Assembly (NCBI RefSeq): GCF_019279795.1
Contig: NC_056725.1
Location: forward strand, 1,606,204,793-1,606,268,792
From: Protopterus annectens
Lineage: Eukaryota > Chordata > Ceratodontiformes > Protopteridae
Reading direction: 5' to 3'
DNA length: 64,000 nucleotides
A program made the position numbers and the translations under genes. Each line of letters starts with the position of its first letter. The stretch's first letter is position 1. The notes beneath the pieces were generated by a model that saw only the letters and a program-made list of their open reading frames with translations, had not been told where the DNA came from and did not search any database. Positions 31,668-45,307 of the stretch are shown in pieces.

Positions 31668-31891
31668 TGTTGTGTCTTTCGGCTTATCCCGGTTAGGGGT
31701 CGCCACAGCGGAACTCCGGTCCGCTAATATTTGGTAGTGGATTTTTACATGCCGAGTTACCAGCCCTGATGCACAACCTTCAATGAAGGCACGCCCATTC
31801 ACACATGCCTCCACACAGAAGACGCTCTAGCTGAGAATCGAACGCGACAACATCTTGCTGTGAGGCGACAACGCTACCGCAGCACCACTAC
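31668..31891 (-). mobile_element. tRNA-headed SINE nested in the RTE LINE
   Basis: The minus strand reads GTAGTGGTGCTGCGGTAGCG (A-box region), GTTCGATTC (B box), then a body and the tail GTGGCGACCCCTAACCGG followed by AAGCCGAAAGA and an ACAACA end. It is bordered by a 4-bp duplication, CTGT at 31664-31667 and 31892-31895. Leaving out the SINE and one duplicate gives one continuous RTE reading frame across the site, so the boundaries are firm. The tail resembles ends of RTE-mobilised SINEs. Confidence 0.85.
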
Positions 31892-32740
31892 CTGTACTGT
31901 CCACAATTGTGAATGTTCCCTTTGTTCTTGAACACTGGCATGAGTATGCTTCTTTTCCATTCATCTGTGAGATGCCTTTTTCTTCATACTTCCATGAGTA
32001 CCCTCAGGAATTGTTTCTCCCCAGCTCACCCAATATCTTTGTCATATCTGCTGCGACCTCATCTAACCCTGCTGCATTCCCTAACTTCATTTTTCTAAGT
32101 GCTGTTATTACTTCTTTTATGGTGAGTTCCTCCTCATCTCTCATCATAGGCTGTGTCTAGGGCACTACAGGTTCTGTGGAGTTTTTTTTTTTTTTCATTC
32201 AGAAGCTGCTGAAGTATTCCTTCCATCTGCCTCTGATTTCCTGTGAACTGATGAGCAGTTCATTATGGCATCCCTTATGAAGGGTGTCTCACTATCTTCT
32301 TTATCTTTCTGTCTTTCCCTTGCAACCTGATATAGTTTCTTTGTGCCATATATAAAGTTACTGTCCAGAAGCTGAAATAGTGTCTCTGATGCCTTGTCCT
32401 TTGGTATTGCAACTCCTTTCTTAGCATCGTTTGTTTGTCAACCCATATTCCTTCTGATTCTGATCTGCCTTTTCTATCTGCTGCTTTTTCCTGCACTCCT
32501 TTTTTCTTTTGATAACTTTCTGGACTTCTGCATTTCACCACCAGTTTTCCTTATGTACCTTATTTCCATACCTGGCTCAGCAGAATATTTGTTCTGTATT
32601 TCTCACACATGCTGCGGTGCTAAAACCCTGCGTATTTCTTTGAGCTGTTGTGCTTTCAATCCGGTCAACTTGGGACCCTGCCATTTGCTTTCAAAGAAGC
32701 AGTTAAGTTTATTAGTCCTAGTGGTGTAATAAATTGAATG

Positions 32741-35700
32741 GGTAGTAAGGTATTTAAGAAAGCTTTTTTGAGAGGATAATTATTAATCACCAGTTATTAT
32801 GAGAGAGTGTAAAGTCCATGAGATAGCATCACATTAGTTAGGGAGGTTATCTGTCATGGAAATAGCTTTGTACATCAGAGCACAAACTTAGTTATATTCT
32901 GTGTCTTTGGCTATGTAGAACAGAGTGAGGATAAAAGGGAAGCCTAACACTGGTAAAGAAAGCTGTTAGAAGGAGATGATGTCCTGAAGACTGTGGCTAG
33001 TATTACTCCTATTCAGCTAGTGGGTTAGTGTATGCTTTCAAATGTTTTCATTGTAAGAACTGGAATTTCAAGGCCCATCAAAAGACACAAAGGAAAGAAC
33101 ATACTTCTGTTCCTCGAAACTGACTTTTCTAATATGTGACTCTCTTCCCTTCATTCTTTTTGGCCAGAGTGAACTAATAGTAATCAAAACATTTGGAATA
33201 GTTCAATTATAAAGAGAAGAGAGGGGGGATATCATGTTTAATCAAACATTGACAGGCAGCGTCCATCTAAATTTTGAGGTATAGTTGCTTTATTGGTTGA
33301 ATTGCAATTGAAACATAGCTGATGGACTTATCTGTAAGGAGAAATGCATCACTCAGATAAATGCAGAGGACAGAGGTACTGCTCCGTATCCAGTGGTGCT
33401 CAATAGTTTCCCTTTTCATAGGAGATGGGGGCTAGTAGCAACCAAGCAAACCATCCCTAATTTCCATTGGAGGGTAAATGTGTGAGGACAATTAAACAGA
33501 CAGTGTTCTTCTGCAAGAAGGAACAAGTTGAAATGAATGCCATCCAGACTGCTCAGCTATACCTACTTTGACAGTGCATCCATACTTTCAAGGGGGATTT
33601 ACCCTTATACATGGTGCAACTATTTTTGGAGGTATATAAATATTTTCTGGCTTGATTTTCCCATTCACGTGATTTTCTGAATCTTCCACTGACATGCCAC
33701 TTTGAAAAAAGAGGACCCACAGGTTACATTTTCAATTTTCAGACGCAAAATACATTGCGTTGTGAGCCGTATGTTTGCAATTTCATCCACTGAAGTCTAC
33801 ACATTTTGTATAATTTCTCAAAAAATATGCTTACAGTTATGTCATTTTTGTCACTCTGAGTTTTTTAAACTTATGTTTTTGAGCAATATCTCATAATCCT
33901 ACTTGACATAGGAAGATTTGTGTGTTATTTGGTATACAAATTTAATGTTAATTAAGTGCCCATATTTTTGGCAGAATGTATCTACTTTTCAGGATCCTTT
34001 GTACCAATGTGCAATGTCTGCAGGTTGAAAGGCATGAAGTGTCACTACTTGTCAGGGTGTAGGTGATATTAGAGGAATGTCATGTTGCATCTTAAAGTGC
34101 TAGAAAAGATGTGGCTCAACAACCATCTGGGAGTTAAGGAATTACTGAACTCTGAACCAGAGGTTTGTGGTAAAGGAATATATATCAGAATTAAAAACCC
34201 TTCCCTGAAACAACGTTCATAAGCTCTTCTGCAACTTACAACAGGAATTATTTTACAGTTTTATAAAGCTTTGCATTATCTCTTCTGTCCCTGTCACATA
34301 TTTATATACAAGTTGTTCACTTATGCTCTACCTTGTACTTGAAAAAAGAGAAGCCTCCTCTGTTTCTCATATTACTTTGTCTCATTCAAACATATAAGAA
34401 AATACAGTTAAAATAAAATGTTTTAAAAATGGGTAGCATTCAGAGATGTAGTTGGACTACATACAGAGCTGAGAAATTAATAAGAAAGAATATGTTTTCA
34501 CTAATCTCTATGAAGAAGTGAAGCTTCTGAGTACACAAATGAAAAAGGTCATGTTTGAACTTCAAAGAAAATTTTGCAGCATTTAAATAACTGTAACATG
34601 TTCTTTGAAGATTTTTTAAGTTTATATTCAATTATGGAGCCTTTTTTAATAATTCATTGAAACTGAATTGGTGTTCATTATTAAATATGGTACACCACAT
34701 AACTGATACAAACCAGCTGTTGGGGAATATAGTGTTTGGGTACATCTTCAGAGAGAACAGTTCTGGATCACCTTTAGGTAGAATAGGATATTCTTCTATA
34801 TACTGCAAGTTAATACAAAAACATATATTCATATATTCAATTGTAAATTAATGTTTTCCTGTTCAAAAAAAGCATGCTAAATATTGGCTTCCAAAATCAT
34901 TGTCCTAAAATCAGTATAATGGAATCTTCTGCCTCAAATAGTTCAAATGTTCGCACAGGCTCTATAAAGCAGTTACCACCAATACGCCTTCTAGAAGATA
35001 TTGTTGCACAGAATGAACTCCTAAAAGATATGCTTCTGGCTTCTAAAAGTGATACATAAGATATACCCCAGATGGCCAGCTAATCAACTAGATTAATTGG
35101 AAAACATGATCTGTTTAGTGTAAAAATGAGACTGTACCCTAAATTAAATGAATCTGTGTCTCTAACAAAAGCAAAATTTAATTTTATCCCCATGCACATA
35201 CACGTGGACTTTAAAATTAAGGAAAAAGAGATGCAGAATGACATACTTCTACATTATCTCCAACAGTTTTTAGAGGAAAGATGCTTCTTTTTTTCCCATT
35301 CTTTTTAAAATATCTTTACTAACTGTTGCAGTCTGCTTAATATTATCACAGGCTACACATTTTAATACTGCATGATTAGTCCCTTGTCAGCAATTTGGTT
35401 TTACTATGAATTGTCCAAATGCAAAACCTTGAACTTTCAAAACAGCTAAAAATAATACCCAAAGTATAGAAGGACGAGAACAATACCTTTAAACATTTTT
35501 TTGCAGGCTGCTATACCCTCCAAACTTATGTATACCAACTCAACAGTCATGCCAGCATGAAAAAGGGAGAAATTATACAAAAGAATGGAATCATTGCTGG
35601 CACATACTTAGAAATCACAATGGAAGTAATTTCCTATTGTAAATTTCAACTAATATTATGTTACTCTGCATTTTTTCAGGCAATGGACTCTCGAGGAATT

Positions 35701-38700
35701 TCACTTTGAAGACATGTAGACGAGCCCAGCAATTTTGCCTTTAGCCTTAACTTCCTATTTTCTCACTGTTTTGAGAAGTTAGAGAAAATGGAACATTATT
35801 GATTATGCAGTGTGTTACATTTTAAATAAGGAAATTAATGAAACATTCTTTAAACCAGTACTTTCATGTTAATAATGTTTACAGTGGTAATAGTAAAGCA
35901 ATGTGGCATTGGTTTAAGTTAGTTATACTACTATATTCCCTTTAATGCAGCAAGAATAAATTAAATTGCAAATGATGTAACAGAGCCATCTCTAGCTGAA
36001 CAGACTGAATGTGACAACTGATAAGTATTTAAATGGTACCCAAAATAGCTGTAGTATGAGAAGCATATTTTAATCAGGAAAATACAAATATAAATTGCAT
36101 ATGTTGGTGATAAGAGAGCAGTCTGCAGTATCTTCAGCAAACAGGGATAAGCAAGTCAAAAACTCAACACTGGGATAATTATTAACAGTTATAGGCCAAC
36201 ATTGCATTGTGTACATTTGAATTATTATTCAAGCAAGTGTAGCACACATGCTTTGTATTAGGCATAGATAAGCAATATGATGACACTGATTATTTCAACA
36301 CAAAAATGCTAATTTAACAGTATTTATGTATTATAATTTAGTGACACAGTTACAAATTACAAATCTGAATACAAACGTTTTTAAAAGTCTATTAAACAAA
36401 GGAGTCCTGAAAATAAAAAAATGATCTGTTATTTTAGAAAATACTTTAACAGAAGTCTCACTGTTCTTAACAAAATTAAAACCCAAGTACCACTATTGTG
36501 GATTTATATGACATTCTTATGAAAGACATATGTGTGACTTTATCTGCATCTGTTTTACCAGTAAAAATGACTCAAAGCATTTCTGTAAATGTATAATCTG
36601 GGTATAGTTTGGGTAAAAAAAATATATTTTTCACATTTTCACTCTGGAGAGCTATACCTGCTATGAAACTATATATTAGAAAGAGCAGATTCCTGTAAAT
36701 GTGTTCAAGTTTCTCTATCATAATTAAACACTATAATGTTTCATGAGTCAGTCTGACCTTGATGTGTTCTCCAAATCATAAGGAGGAAAGAATGAAATTT
36801 GTTCTGTTTCTAGGCAAGAACCCAGAAAGATTGTTAAATGTTTAAGGAAGAAAAAAACGTAGTTGTTGACCTATATATACCTCACTGAACAAAAGCAATC
36901 TCATTACAAGTTTATTACTCTACAAGGGGACAAACACAAGTCCATAACTTTGGAACATCAATCCCAAGCCACAAACAGAAGTAAATATGTATCAAATGCA
37001 TGCATGTGTAATAAGTACACTATATTAAATAATATATCATAAACATATAGATAAGGAGATTCCTAAGTAATAAATAAATAAACAATATACACATACATAC
37101 ATACATACATACACAAATAAATAAATAAATAAAACTATATAAACAGTACATGATTAAATAAATACAGTAAATTAAGAAAATACTTTTAAGTAAATAAACA
37201 AATAAGCAAAGAAAGACACAGAACAAGTTAAGGAATTGTCTGCCTGGTATATCATAAATAAAACCATACAAACAAAGTAGGTTCATGGGCAAACCAGAAA
37301 TAAAGATTTTCTGCACTCAAGATCGCTCATTTATGTACTATGTCACTGAGGCACTGGCAGCATTGCAACTGTGCAATTCTGTTTCTTGTTGCAATGACTA
37401 TGGCATAGTCACTGCTATGGTGCCTGTACTTGTCTTGTATCTATATTCCAGATGCAGATGACTTGGATGGTTATCAAATGGAAAGTAATATCTTGTGTTT
37501 GTCAAGGAATAGACTCAAAACATGTGCTCTTATCATTCAGTGGAAAGCCAGTAATACCATATACTAAATATTGTCAGGTATAAAATTATTTAATGAATTA
37601 ATGGATTTGATTATTTTACCTGAGGACTTTCTCTCTCTTTCTTGCTTTCGGATCATTTTAGCCTATTTGCAGTTTTATCAATATCTCTATCAAAATACAT
37701 GGTGTCATAGATCTGCTGTCAGTAAGAACTGGTCCTGTTTTGCTCCACATCAACCATAGTTTCCTTGCTCTTTTAGAATAGCTGCTCGTGATCCAGGTTC
37801 TATTATATAATAAAACAAGGCATTTTACTTTGCATTCCTACATCTTGTAATTTTTGCATGTGCCTGTTGACTATAAACTATACCTTGTACTTATAATTCC
37901 TGGCAAGTATGGTCTGCAGTGCTGAGTAGAGAAGATCATTATGAGGGTGATTCTCAGACATGGGGAAGATGGACAAAGAAATGCAAGGAATCAGCATTTC
38001 ACTGATTTTATAATATGCTGCAGAAGTGGTTGTCAATATGCAGCATGTATATAACTGGTGTTCAGTATATACTGTATATAAATGAGATTCAGTGCATGAA
38101 TGAGATCACTTATACAGTTTACAGATAACTGCACTGCACTATCAATGCTGTTTACAGAATCTGTGTTCAGCCTCAGTTAGAAATGCACGTTGTTCTGAGA
38201 AGACTTGAATATTAGAATATTAAATATTGCACAATAACTGAGGTTAGTAAAGACTGGCAAAGGAGACTATGAAGGCAATTTACAAAGGAAATATGGGAGA
38301 ACATCTGAGTGGCTCCCAAGTATGCAACAAAATCCATAAGGTTTAGGGTTTTTGCTTAAAGTGTTTGCATAAGGATTTTTATACTCCAAGCAGACTTCAG
38401 GGACTTTTTCATCTGATATTTAATAAATGAAGGTCTAATAGGAAAGAGAGACTTAATTGGAAGCATGTCTTTTGGCAATATAATGAGTTGACATATTAAA
38501 AAAGTCCCTATAGAATATTTGTCATACATTTTGGGGGAACAAATGGTTGTAAACTAAGGAAATTATTCTTTTGAGCTGGGATATAAGAGCTGAATTGCCA
38601 GAGATAGTAATGCCTCACTAAATTTAATGGTACTGGTTGCCAAAGTAGCAATTTGAAAGTCAAAATCTAACCCAGCTGTCACTGAAGTACAAAATGTTGT

Positions 38701-39097
38701 AAAGGAAATACAAGAACTGGCAGTGGGATTTTAAAAAAGAATGAAAAAATTACACAGAAATAAATAGAATTTATTGGGACAATACTGCAGAATAATGTTA
38801 GGAGGAAGACAGATATTTAAAGGGAGGAATCGAACAAAGCATGTAATTTTGGAGTGAATGATAATTATTAAAAAGAAGACATGAGTGTATAATGCATGAA
38901 CATATTAAAATGATAGTATGACTTCCTTTCTTTTCTTTTAATGCACATGCAGTTATGTTATTCTTTAAAATCTAATAATTTAGAAAAGGTGCTCAAAAAC
39001 ACTCATACTGGAGATAATGAAGCAATAAATGGACATAAAATATACAATAATAATAAATAATAGTCATTTTTGGAATTTCTGCTTAATTGTACTGTGG
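32741..39097. other. 6.3 kb without recognisable gene or element
   Basis: This is the longest stretch in which I see no LINE, SINE, retroviral or Penelope signature on either strand. It is AT-rich with many stops. Small tetranucleotide patches (ATAC and AAAT) occur near 37090-37135. A 61-codon open frame at 34874-35059 has no family I recognise. Ancient decayed repeats or unmarked noncoding exons cannot be excluded. Confidence 0.4.
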
Positions 39098-39190
39098 AGC
39101 TTTTCTCACATGGGCCTCTGCTGAAAAAGGGCACTTGCCCAGTCGAACTATCCTGGTCAAGAAATGTCAAATAAAAATAAATAAAATAAA
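39098..39190 (+). mobile_element. LINE 3' tail, probably L2-like
   Basis: GGAGCTTTTCTC, CTGCTGAAAAAGGGC, CCCAGTCG and TCCTGGTCAA are followed by an AAATAAA-type tail. The same block occurs in reverse at 63462-63560, where it joins L2-like sequence. Confidence 0.6.
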
Positions 39191-39487
39191 ATTTACAGTT
39201 TCAGCATATATCTCCTGCATGGGCAAAATGCATGAAGAAAAAAAAAAAAACGCTAGTTATATATTAGCTGCAGTCATTTCAAGCTCACAAAAAATCTCTG
39301 TTAGTGGCTTAAACTGAAGAAATGAAAAATCAGAGAGATAAGACAGTTTTGTCTATTGAAAGGAAAAAAATGAAAGCTAAATCTAGTTATTCATTATGTT
39401 TTTTATTTGTTTATTTACTTAAGAAACTGGGATAGAACAATGATCCAGATGTATTATTTTCATATTCAGCACAGGCAGAGTAAAAGA
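39191..39487. other. Unassigned sequence
   Basis: Nothing was recognised. Confidence 0.4.
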
Positions 39488-39493
39488 AACACA

Positions 39494-39570
<77 letters not shown>
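39488..39570. repeat. (AC)n microsatellite
   Basis: About 80 bases of perfect AC, the longest uninterrupted array apart from those near 55.8-56.0 kb. Confidence 0.97.
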
Positions 39571-39571
<1 letters not shown>

Positions 39572-40399
39572 GAAAACAGATCATGGTTTAAAATACATAA
39601 CAGATGGTAACAAATACCCAAACACAGTTAAGTTGTATCAGAGATGCTATATAGTTGTAGCCAAATGGTAACACGAGAGAGGTACAAATAACACTTTAAA
39701 AGCATAGTGACAACTGCATTACATTGAATCTACATACAAATATTTGCAAGACTCATTTTTTAGGGCTGCATATAGGAGGGGAAATAAAACAGTATGCATG
39801 AAAGGTTACAACAGTACTATGTTAAGTATCATATCTATAAGATAGAGAATAATCCTACCTCTCAAATGTCCCTGATTTTCAGGACCAGCCATAATTTTGA
39901 TTCAAACTTCAGCTCTGTCACATTTAATCCCTCCTAAAATTGTTGACTTTTGGAGAAAGGTGGTAAATTACACTAAAAAAATGACAGTAATTAGAGTTAT
40001 AGACTTCATTTACTTCAAAAAATGTACACTAATTTCCATTCTCTTATTCTGTCAATGTCTCTAGTTACTTCTGGATCTGTCCCTGATTTGGCTGCCATTT
40101 GTCCTTGATCAGTTGAAAGCTATGGGGATACGGTGTTAAGGGAGTGATGGAAAAGGGAATATAGAAGCTGACTAGTATTGTTTTGAAAACATAATTAAAC
40201 AATCTTGAATAGGAAAGCTCTATTTATGTTGAAGGGCTGAATGATTGGAAGTGAAGTATACATTGCCATGATCAGAAGTTTATGTAATACTGCTGATGTG
40301 GAAGCATTTGCATTGGACTTATTTGAACAGGTGCTTTACCAATGCAAAAAATAATTTTCTGAAGAATGTAATTGTTTTTATTGTACGGAAGGACTAGTA
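39571..40399. other. Unassigned sequence
   Basis: Nothing was recognised. Confidence 0.4.
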
Positions 40400-40409
40400 T
40401 AATTTTAGT

Positions 40410-40684
40410 GGTCTAAATTATATGAGCAAAAGTTCATAATCTCGAGCGCTCTAAAGAGCAAAAATGCTGGACCTCGAACTTCTTATTGTGGTGGGGGGGG
40501 CTGCACCTCCCACCCACCCCCCACTAAATATATATACCAACTCTGAGATCGCACTATAGTGAGGAAAAGGCAAATATTCCGGCTTTCATGGTACTGCGAT
40601 CCCACAAGAAGCACTTCGAGGTTCTGCATTTTTGCTCCTCAGAGCATTCGAGATTATGAACTTTTGTTCATATAATATAGACCC
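40410..40684. mobile_element. Foldback MITE with 9-10 bp target duplication
   Basis: It begins GGTCTAAATTATATGA and ends TCATATAATATAGACCC, with long internal arms: AGCAAAAGTTCATAATCTCG pairs with the right arm's CGAGATTATGAACTTTTGTT. The flanks are TAATTTTAGT at 40400-40409 and 40685-40694. The centre holds TATATACCAACTCTGAGATC, also found in the MITE at 62306 and, reversed, near 45.36 kb. There is no coding capacity, so it depends on an unknown transposase. Confidence 0.85.
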
Positions 40685-40694
40685 TAATTTTAGT

Positions 40695-41289
40695 GCCAAT
40701 ACAGAGAAGGAATGGTCAGACAAGTGCAGTTTGAATTTTGCAGCCAGAATGCTGGGAATTAAGGGGCTCAGGAATCGGATGTTGTAAAGAGTATTTTTAG
40801 TGCAGGACATAGATGCAAAGAAAGGAAACTAATGTTCAGTAGTTTGATTACCAGATAAAAATGCAGCAGAGTTAATCTGAGCAGTAGTGATATGCATTTA
40901 GTATTGGCAAGATATGTACAATGTTCTCTAACTAAGAATAGGGTGGTGCAGTTGCAGATGGCATTTAACATAAATAGTAGTACTAAACATTGCAGTTTCA
41001 ATAAGCCACAGTATCAGTTCACTATGGAGCCTGGATCTTCTGAAAAATCACACTCATACATGTAATACCATAATGCGTAAGAAATGATAATCAAAACCCG
41101 TCTTTATTTTTGGGGATGGGTAGCAAGTTTTTTTGCAAATCTCAGGATACTCAAGTTCCAAATAAAAGACTTAATATCTCTTTGTAACTTATCCAAAAGT
41201 TTAATCAGAGTAGCACGAGGAAGGCACCTTAAAATGAAAATTACTTTTGCCTATATCATCATCTAAATAATTTGAAACCTGCTTAAAAA
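40695..41289. other. Unassigned sequence
   Basis: Nothing was recognised. Open frames are short and without motifs. Confidence 0.4.
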
Positions 41290-42205
41290 TGGCAACAAGT
41301 TCTTCTTCCACACAGCAAGACATTTTTCTTCTTGCTGGATTATAGATTTAATATTCAACTCTACTGAACTACTCATTTATAATAACATTTTAATCCCTAA
41401 ATACTTTGCTTCTTTTTCAAGCAGGAAGGGGATGGTAAATTAATTCATTATTGATAAATTGATTCATGTGAAAGAGATGAGATCTGCTTTTATTGATGGA
41501 AAGCCCAGACAGTCTTGAAAATGGTTCAAAAGCCAATAATGCCTGATCAATCCTGTCCACAGAGCTCTGCAGCCAGATAACACAAATCATTTGCAAACCA
41601 ATATAAAAGTTTTACCTTGTTACTATTTTTATTTTGACTAACACTGAATGCTCTTCTAGGTTACAGTATGTTGCATGGATAATCACGATAAACATTAATG
41701 GTAATTGGGGACAGTCTTGCCCGTACCCACTAAACTAAAGCCTTCCAAAAAGATATTATTAGAAAATACTTTGGCCAAAGGATTCTTATATAAAATATGT
41801 TGTACAAAAATAAGACTAGATTGGAAACCTCAGCATTTTTTATAATTTTATAAATAAATTTCCAATAAACTAAGTTTAAAGCTTTGCTTAACTCAGTCAA
41901 TAGTGGAATTACTTGAGTATACTTACTGGTTGCTCAGAATTGTATATTAAGCCATATCCTGACTGAGTGCTGACTGCCATTTTTCCCTTTTTATAAAAAC
42001 TGATGATGGCACAGAAAAGCCTGTGTTAAGATTTTCTCTAATACCCTCTCAAGATCTTTTGCAAGATCTTTATCTCCATTTGAAGAAAAGTGATAGGTCT
42101 ATAATTACTTGCGAATATGGGTCCGTATTAGGTTTCAGGAGCATAACAACCTTTGCAGCCATATATTAGTCTGGGAAACCTCCTTACTTTATCACCTCAA
42201 AATAG
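41290..42205 (-). mobile_element. Tx1/L1-like LINE, reverse transcriptase part
   Basis: On the minus strand the readings are AAKVVMLLKPNTDPY near 42.15 kb (start of RT), TELSKALNLVYWKFI near 41.9 kb (matching DxxKAFDxVxWxFI), ARLSPITINVYRDYPCNIL near 41.7 kb and FANDLCYLAAEL near 41.6 kb (position of the catalytic FADD box, here altered). Several stops interrupt these. The element continues at 44.36-46.0 kb, beyond a CR1 insertion. Confidence 0.7.
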
Positions 42206-42619
42206 AAATATAGGCCCAAGAACACATCAGCCATTGCTGAACTGCTCTCAGAAACCCTGTGCAACCATGTCATTGGCTGCAGAGAGGCTACCTACAAGAC
42301 ATAAGCCTAGAACTAACCCTAGAAACAAACCACCTTGGTGCATCCCAAATTAAATAGGATAGACAACAAAAGGAAAAAAAATATGGCAAAAATCAGGAAG
42401 GGTAATTCCCATAATGGTAAAAACTCTCTCATCAAAGTAAACAGGCAACTGGGACGGCTAATTCAGTCATGCAAAGTTAACTTTAAGTTTAAAGTATCCT
42501 CTTAAGTGAAAGGCAACCATAAGACCTTCTAGAGATACGTCAGAAACCTCAAGGGCAGTACACAGCAATGTGATGAACTGGTTGTTAATGGTGCCATATT
42601 CACTGAACCTGGTGATTGA

Positions 42620-43117
42620 GTGAACCTGTTAGCTGAGAAATTCAGTTTCAAACTTACCCCGCCTCTCACCCGCAACCATCCCCAAATAATACCCTCAAAC
42701 ATAACACCTCCAACTTTAACTAGGGAGCATGTACTGGCTGCACTCACTAAAGGCAAGAGCATGGTCTCAATGGGCCCCAATAACATCCCAAGGTGTCTCC
42801 TGAATAATCAAAAATATGACTCATCAGGGCCTCAGGAGTCATTGTTTAACTACGATGTTAAAACAGGCTTTGTGCCACATGGATGGAGGACTGTGACAGT
42901 CATCCCCCTTTGTAAGGGAGTACCTTCAACAGATCCTGAAAACTACAGACCCATTAATCTGACTAGCCTTATTTACAAAGCCATGAAAAGGATTATCATG
43001 GAAGTTATCAACAAAGACATAGGAGACCTGCAGACACTGGATCTATCCAAGTTTAGCTTTGTCAAAGGAAGGTCACGCTTACTGAATTGGATGGACTTCT
43101 TTGAAAAAGGTCACTAA
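42620..43117 (+). pseudogene. CR1-like reverse transcriptase N-terminal region
   Basis: This 165-codon open piece contains GPNNIPRCLLN (corresponding to GPDxIxxxLL), PHGWRTVTVIPLCKG, DPENYRPINLTSLIYKAMKR and LSKFSFVKGRSRLLNWMDFF, which are the RT fingers in order. The palm follows in broken frames (DLAKAFDTIHH near 43.17 kb). This is the longest open CR1 piece in the window. Confidence 0.82.
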
Positions 43118-43821
43118 GGCAAGGAATGAGGGGGAAAACTGTGCATACTGCCTACCTAGATCTGGCTAAAGCATTTGACACAATACACCACTCGGGCATT
43201 GTCAACAAACTTACAATACTAGGTATATACCCCTTTATAATATGCTGAATAGCTAGCTGGCTCACTGATAGGACCCAGGAGGTGATAATCTGTGATACCA
43301 CCTCCATAAAGAAGGTGGGCACCAGTTGAGTCCCACAGGACTCAGTGCTAAGCCCACTACTCCTTGTCATCTACTTCCTGGATGTCAAACCCAATGTCAA
43401 AGGCCTCTGGCTAACCAAGTTTGCAGATGATTGCAAACTATGAGCAGTCATTGAATCCCCACAAGATGAGAACACCCTTCAGGAAGGTCTAGTACAGACA
43501 AATGCTTGGTGCCAAAGCCATGGATTAAAACAAAATAACGAGAGCTGCTTTATAGTATCTTTTGGGAAGTCTGCCATTCTAGGCAACTATGTCATCAATA
43601 AAATACACATAAAAGTTGATTCACTAGTCATGGGGCTGGGAACTCATTTAGATAGTAACTTAGCCTTCAATCAACATGTGTCCAAGGTAGTAAGAAAATC
43701 CTTCTATGTTGCTGAAATTCAAAGCAAGGGTATGGCATCTAGGTCCAGAGAGGTCATCAAACCACTGTACTTGGCCCGTATAAGAACCATTATATAGTTT
43801 TATGTCCCTTCAGTATGTACC

Positions 43822-44088
43822 TTGTCAGACATGCAGCAATGTGGAATGTCCACAAAGGTTGCTTACAAAAAGAATACAGGAGTAAAGACAATGTCATGTA
43901 ATGATCATCTCAAAGTCATGTCTCTTTACTTTGTATCATGCAGACTTCTGAGAGGTAACCCTTGCCTGGCATACAAGGCATCTCTGGACCCTGTTTTGAT
44001 GAACCTTTTGTACATCTGCAAAGCAAACAGCATCAGAACTACTAGATTAAAAGACCTAAATTTTGCTTACAACATAAACAGGACATGA
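43822..44088 (+). pseudogene. CR1-like LINE C-terminal fragment
   Basis: An 88-codon piece contains PVLMNLLYICKANSIRTTRL and NFAYNINRT, which matches the text of copies 1 and 2 just before the WNRLP signature. Stops follow. Confidence 0.65.
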
Positions 44089-45307
44089 TGGAGAGACAGG
44101 TATGTTTCTCAGAGAATTCCCATTCTCTAGATCAAGCATACCATCCATGTGAAGCTGAGTTCCTCTCTATTCCTACTTAATTGCAACTTGGACCAATGAA
44201 AGGGTAATTGGAAATTTACCCCTGGTCTGACTTCTCTGTCCCTGATGGACATAGGTAATCAGTAAATCACCCCACATAAATCAAATATAAATCAAATCTG
44301 TGGGTCATATTTGGGTTGCATGCTAGGCTTTTAATTATACACCAATGACCCTATGAATATCTTAGATGACAGAATATTGTGGTATGTTATATAAAGATTG
44401 GCAGAAAAAAGCATCCATATCAGGTGTATACCCATCTGTGAAACTTTCAATGACTGCAGAAAAAATTCCTGTAGGGATATCTGTTATTGGAGTACTTTTT
44501 GATGTTCTTCTGAAATTTGGAGAAGATTGAAACCCTTCAAAGATGCCGCAGCCTCCTTGCATTCCACACTAACTGCATAATTCATAAAGAATTTATATTA
44601 CCCGAGTCATACATTGTTTATAACTTAAGGGTCCTGCACAATTACCACTACTTCATTCATTAACTTCAAAATAATTACTTCTCTCCAACTCTTTTTATAT
44701 TTCTGTGCTAAAATGTTTGAGCAGTGATCCCTTTAGCTCAAAAGAAAAGCTTTATTCTTTCCCATTTTTTGTGTAACTTCAATGTCATTTTCTGTCTGAA
44801 AAGTTATTTAATTTCTCTGTTTCTGGCAAATAAATGTTCTTCCTTATCCCCTTTCCTTCCTAGCCTGATTTCCAGCTCCTTTACTTTAGAGTCAATTTCT
44901 CACGCTCTTCATTATTTTCTTTGTATCTCTCTGCTAATTGACTAAAATACTTTTTTTTTTCAATTCCTCCATGAATCTTTTCCATTTCACTATGGATGAT
45001 AATGCCCTAAAATCTTTAGCCTTCCAGAACTTAGTCACCCAACTGTTAATCTCTCTGTTTGTGAAGGAATACAGAGTCAGATGTCCACAGATAAGCATTC
45101 TTTAGCCACTTGACAATAGAGATCTTAAAGTGTACTGTGGAACAATCTGATAAAGAAGCTGAAACTATTTATAATTTGCTTACTTTTGAATAAGTGTCTG
45201 AGATATTCACCAAAGTAACCATCTGAAATGTTGGGACTCACTAGAGTGAGTTTCAAAATACAGAAACTAAATGGCCAAAAAATCAGACTTACATATACTA
45301 AGTCCAA

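Larger units (their letters stand above)
30424..32740 (-). mobile_element. RTE-like LINE with (TGA)n tail
   Basis: On the minus strand a WWWN-like and SYQKKK segment near 32.55 kb is followed by LTDEWKRSILMPVFKNKGNI near 31.95 kb, LLEHCMKVLGRVIDKQIHKV near 31.64 kb, RSGCSTTDPMFTVRHIV (RT finger), a palm segment and a C-terminal text near 30.7 kb. The (CAT)9 run at 30426-30452 reads as TGA repeats on the minus strand, right at the element's 3' end, where RTE-type elements carry such tails. A SINE is nested at 31668-31891. The catalytic region is frame-shifted. Confidence 0.8.
42206..44350 (+). mobile_element. CR1-like LINE, copy 3, inserted into a Tx1-like LINE
   Basis: The plus strand gives CR1 text from the linker before RT (RNKPPWCIPN near 42.33 kb) through RT (about 42.85-43.45 kb, KFADDCK near 43.42 kb) and the C-terminus near 44.15 kb to the shared 3' end, TGCATGCTAGGC followed by CCTATGAAT. 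It lies in the opposite orientation inside the Tx1-like RT domain, whose two halves flank it. Confidence 0.82.

Noticed and set aside
34874..35059. 61-codon open frame that looks moderately protein-like
   Set aside because: It has charged and Leu-rich segments, but I recognise no family, and there is no start context or neighbouring exon to support it.
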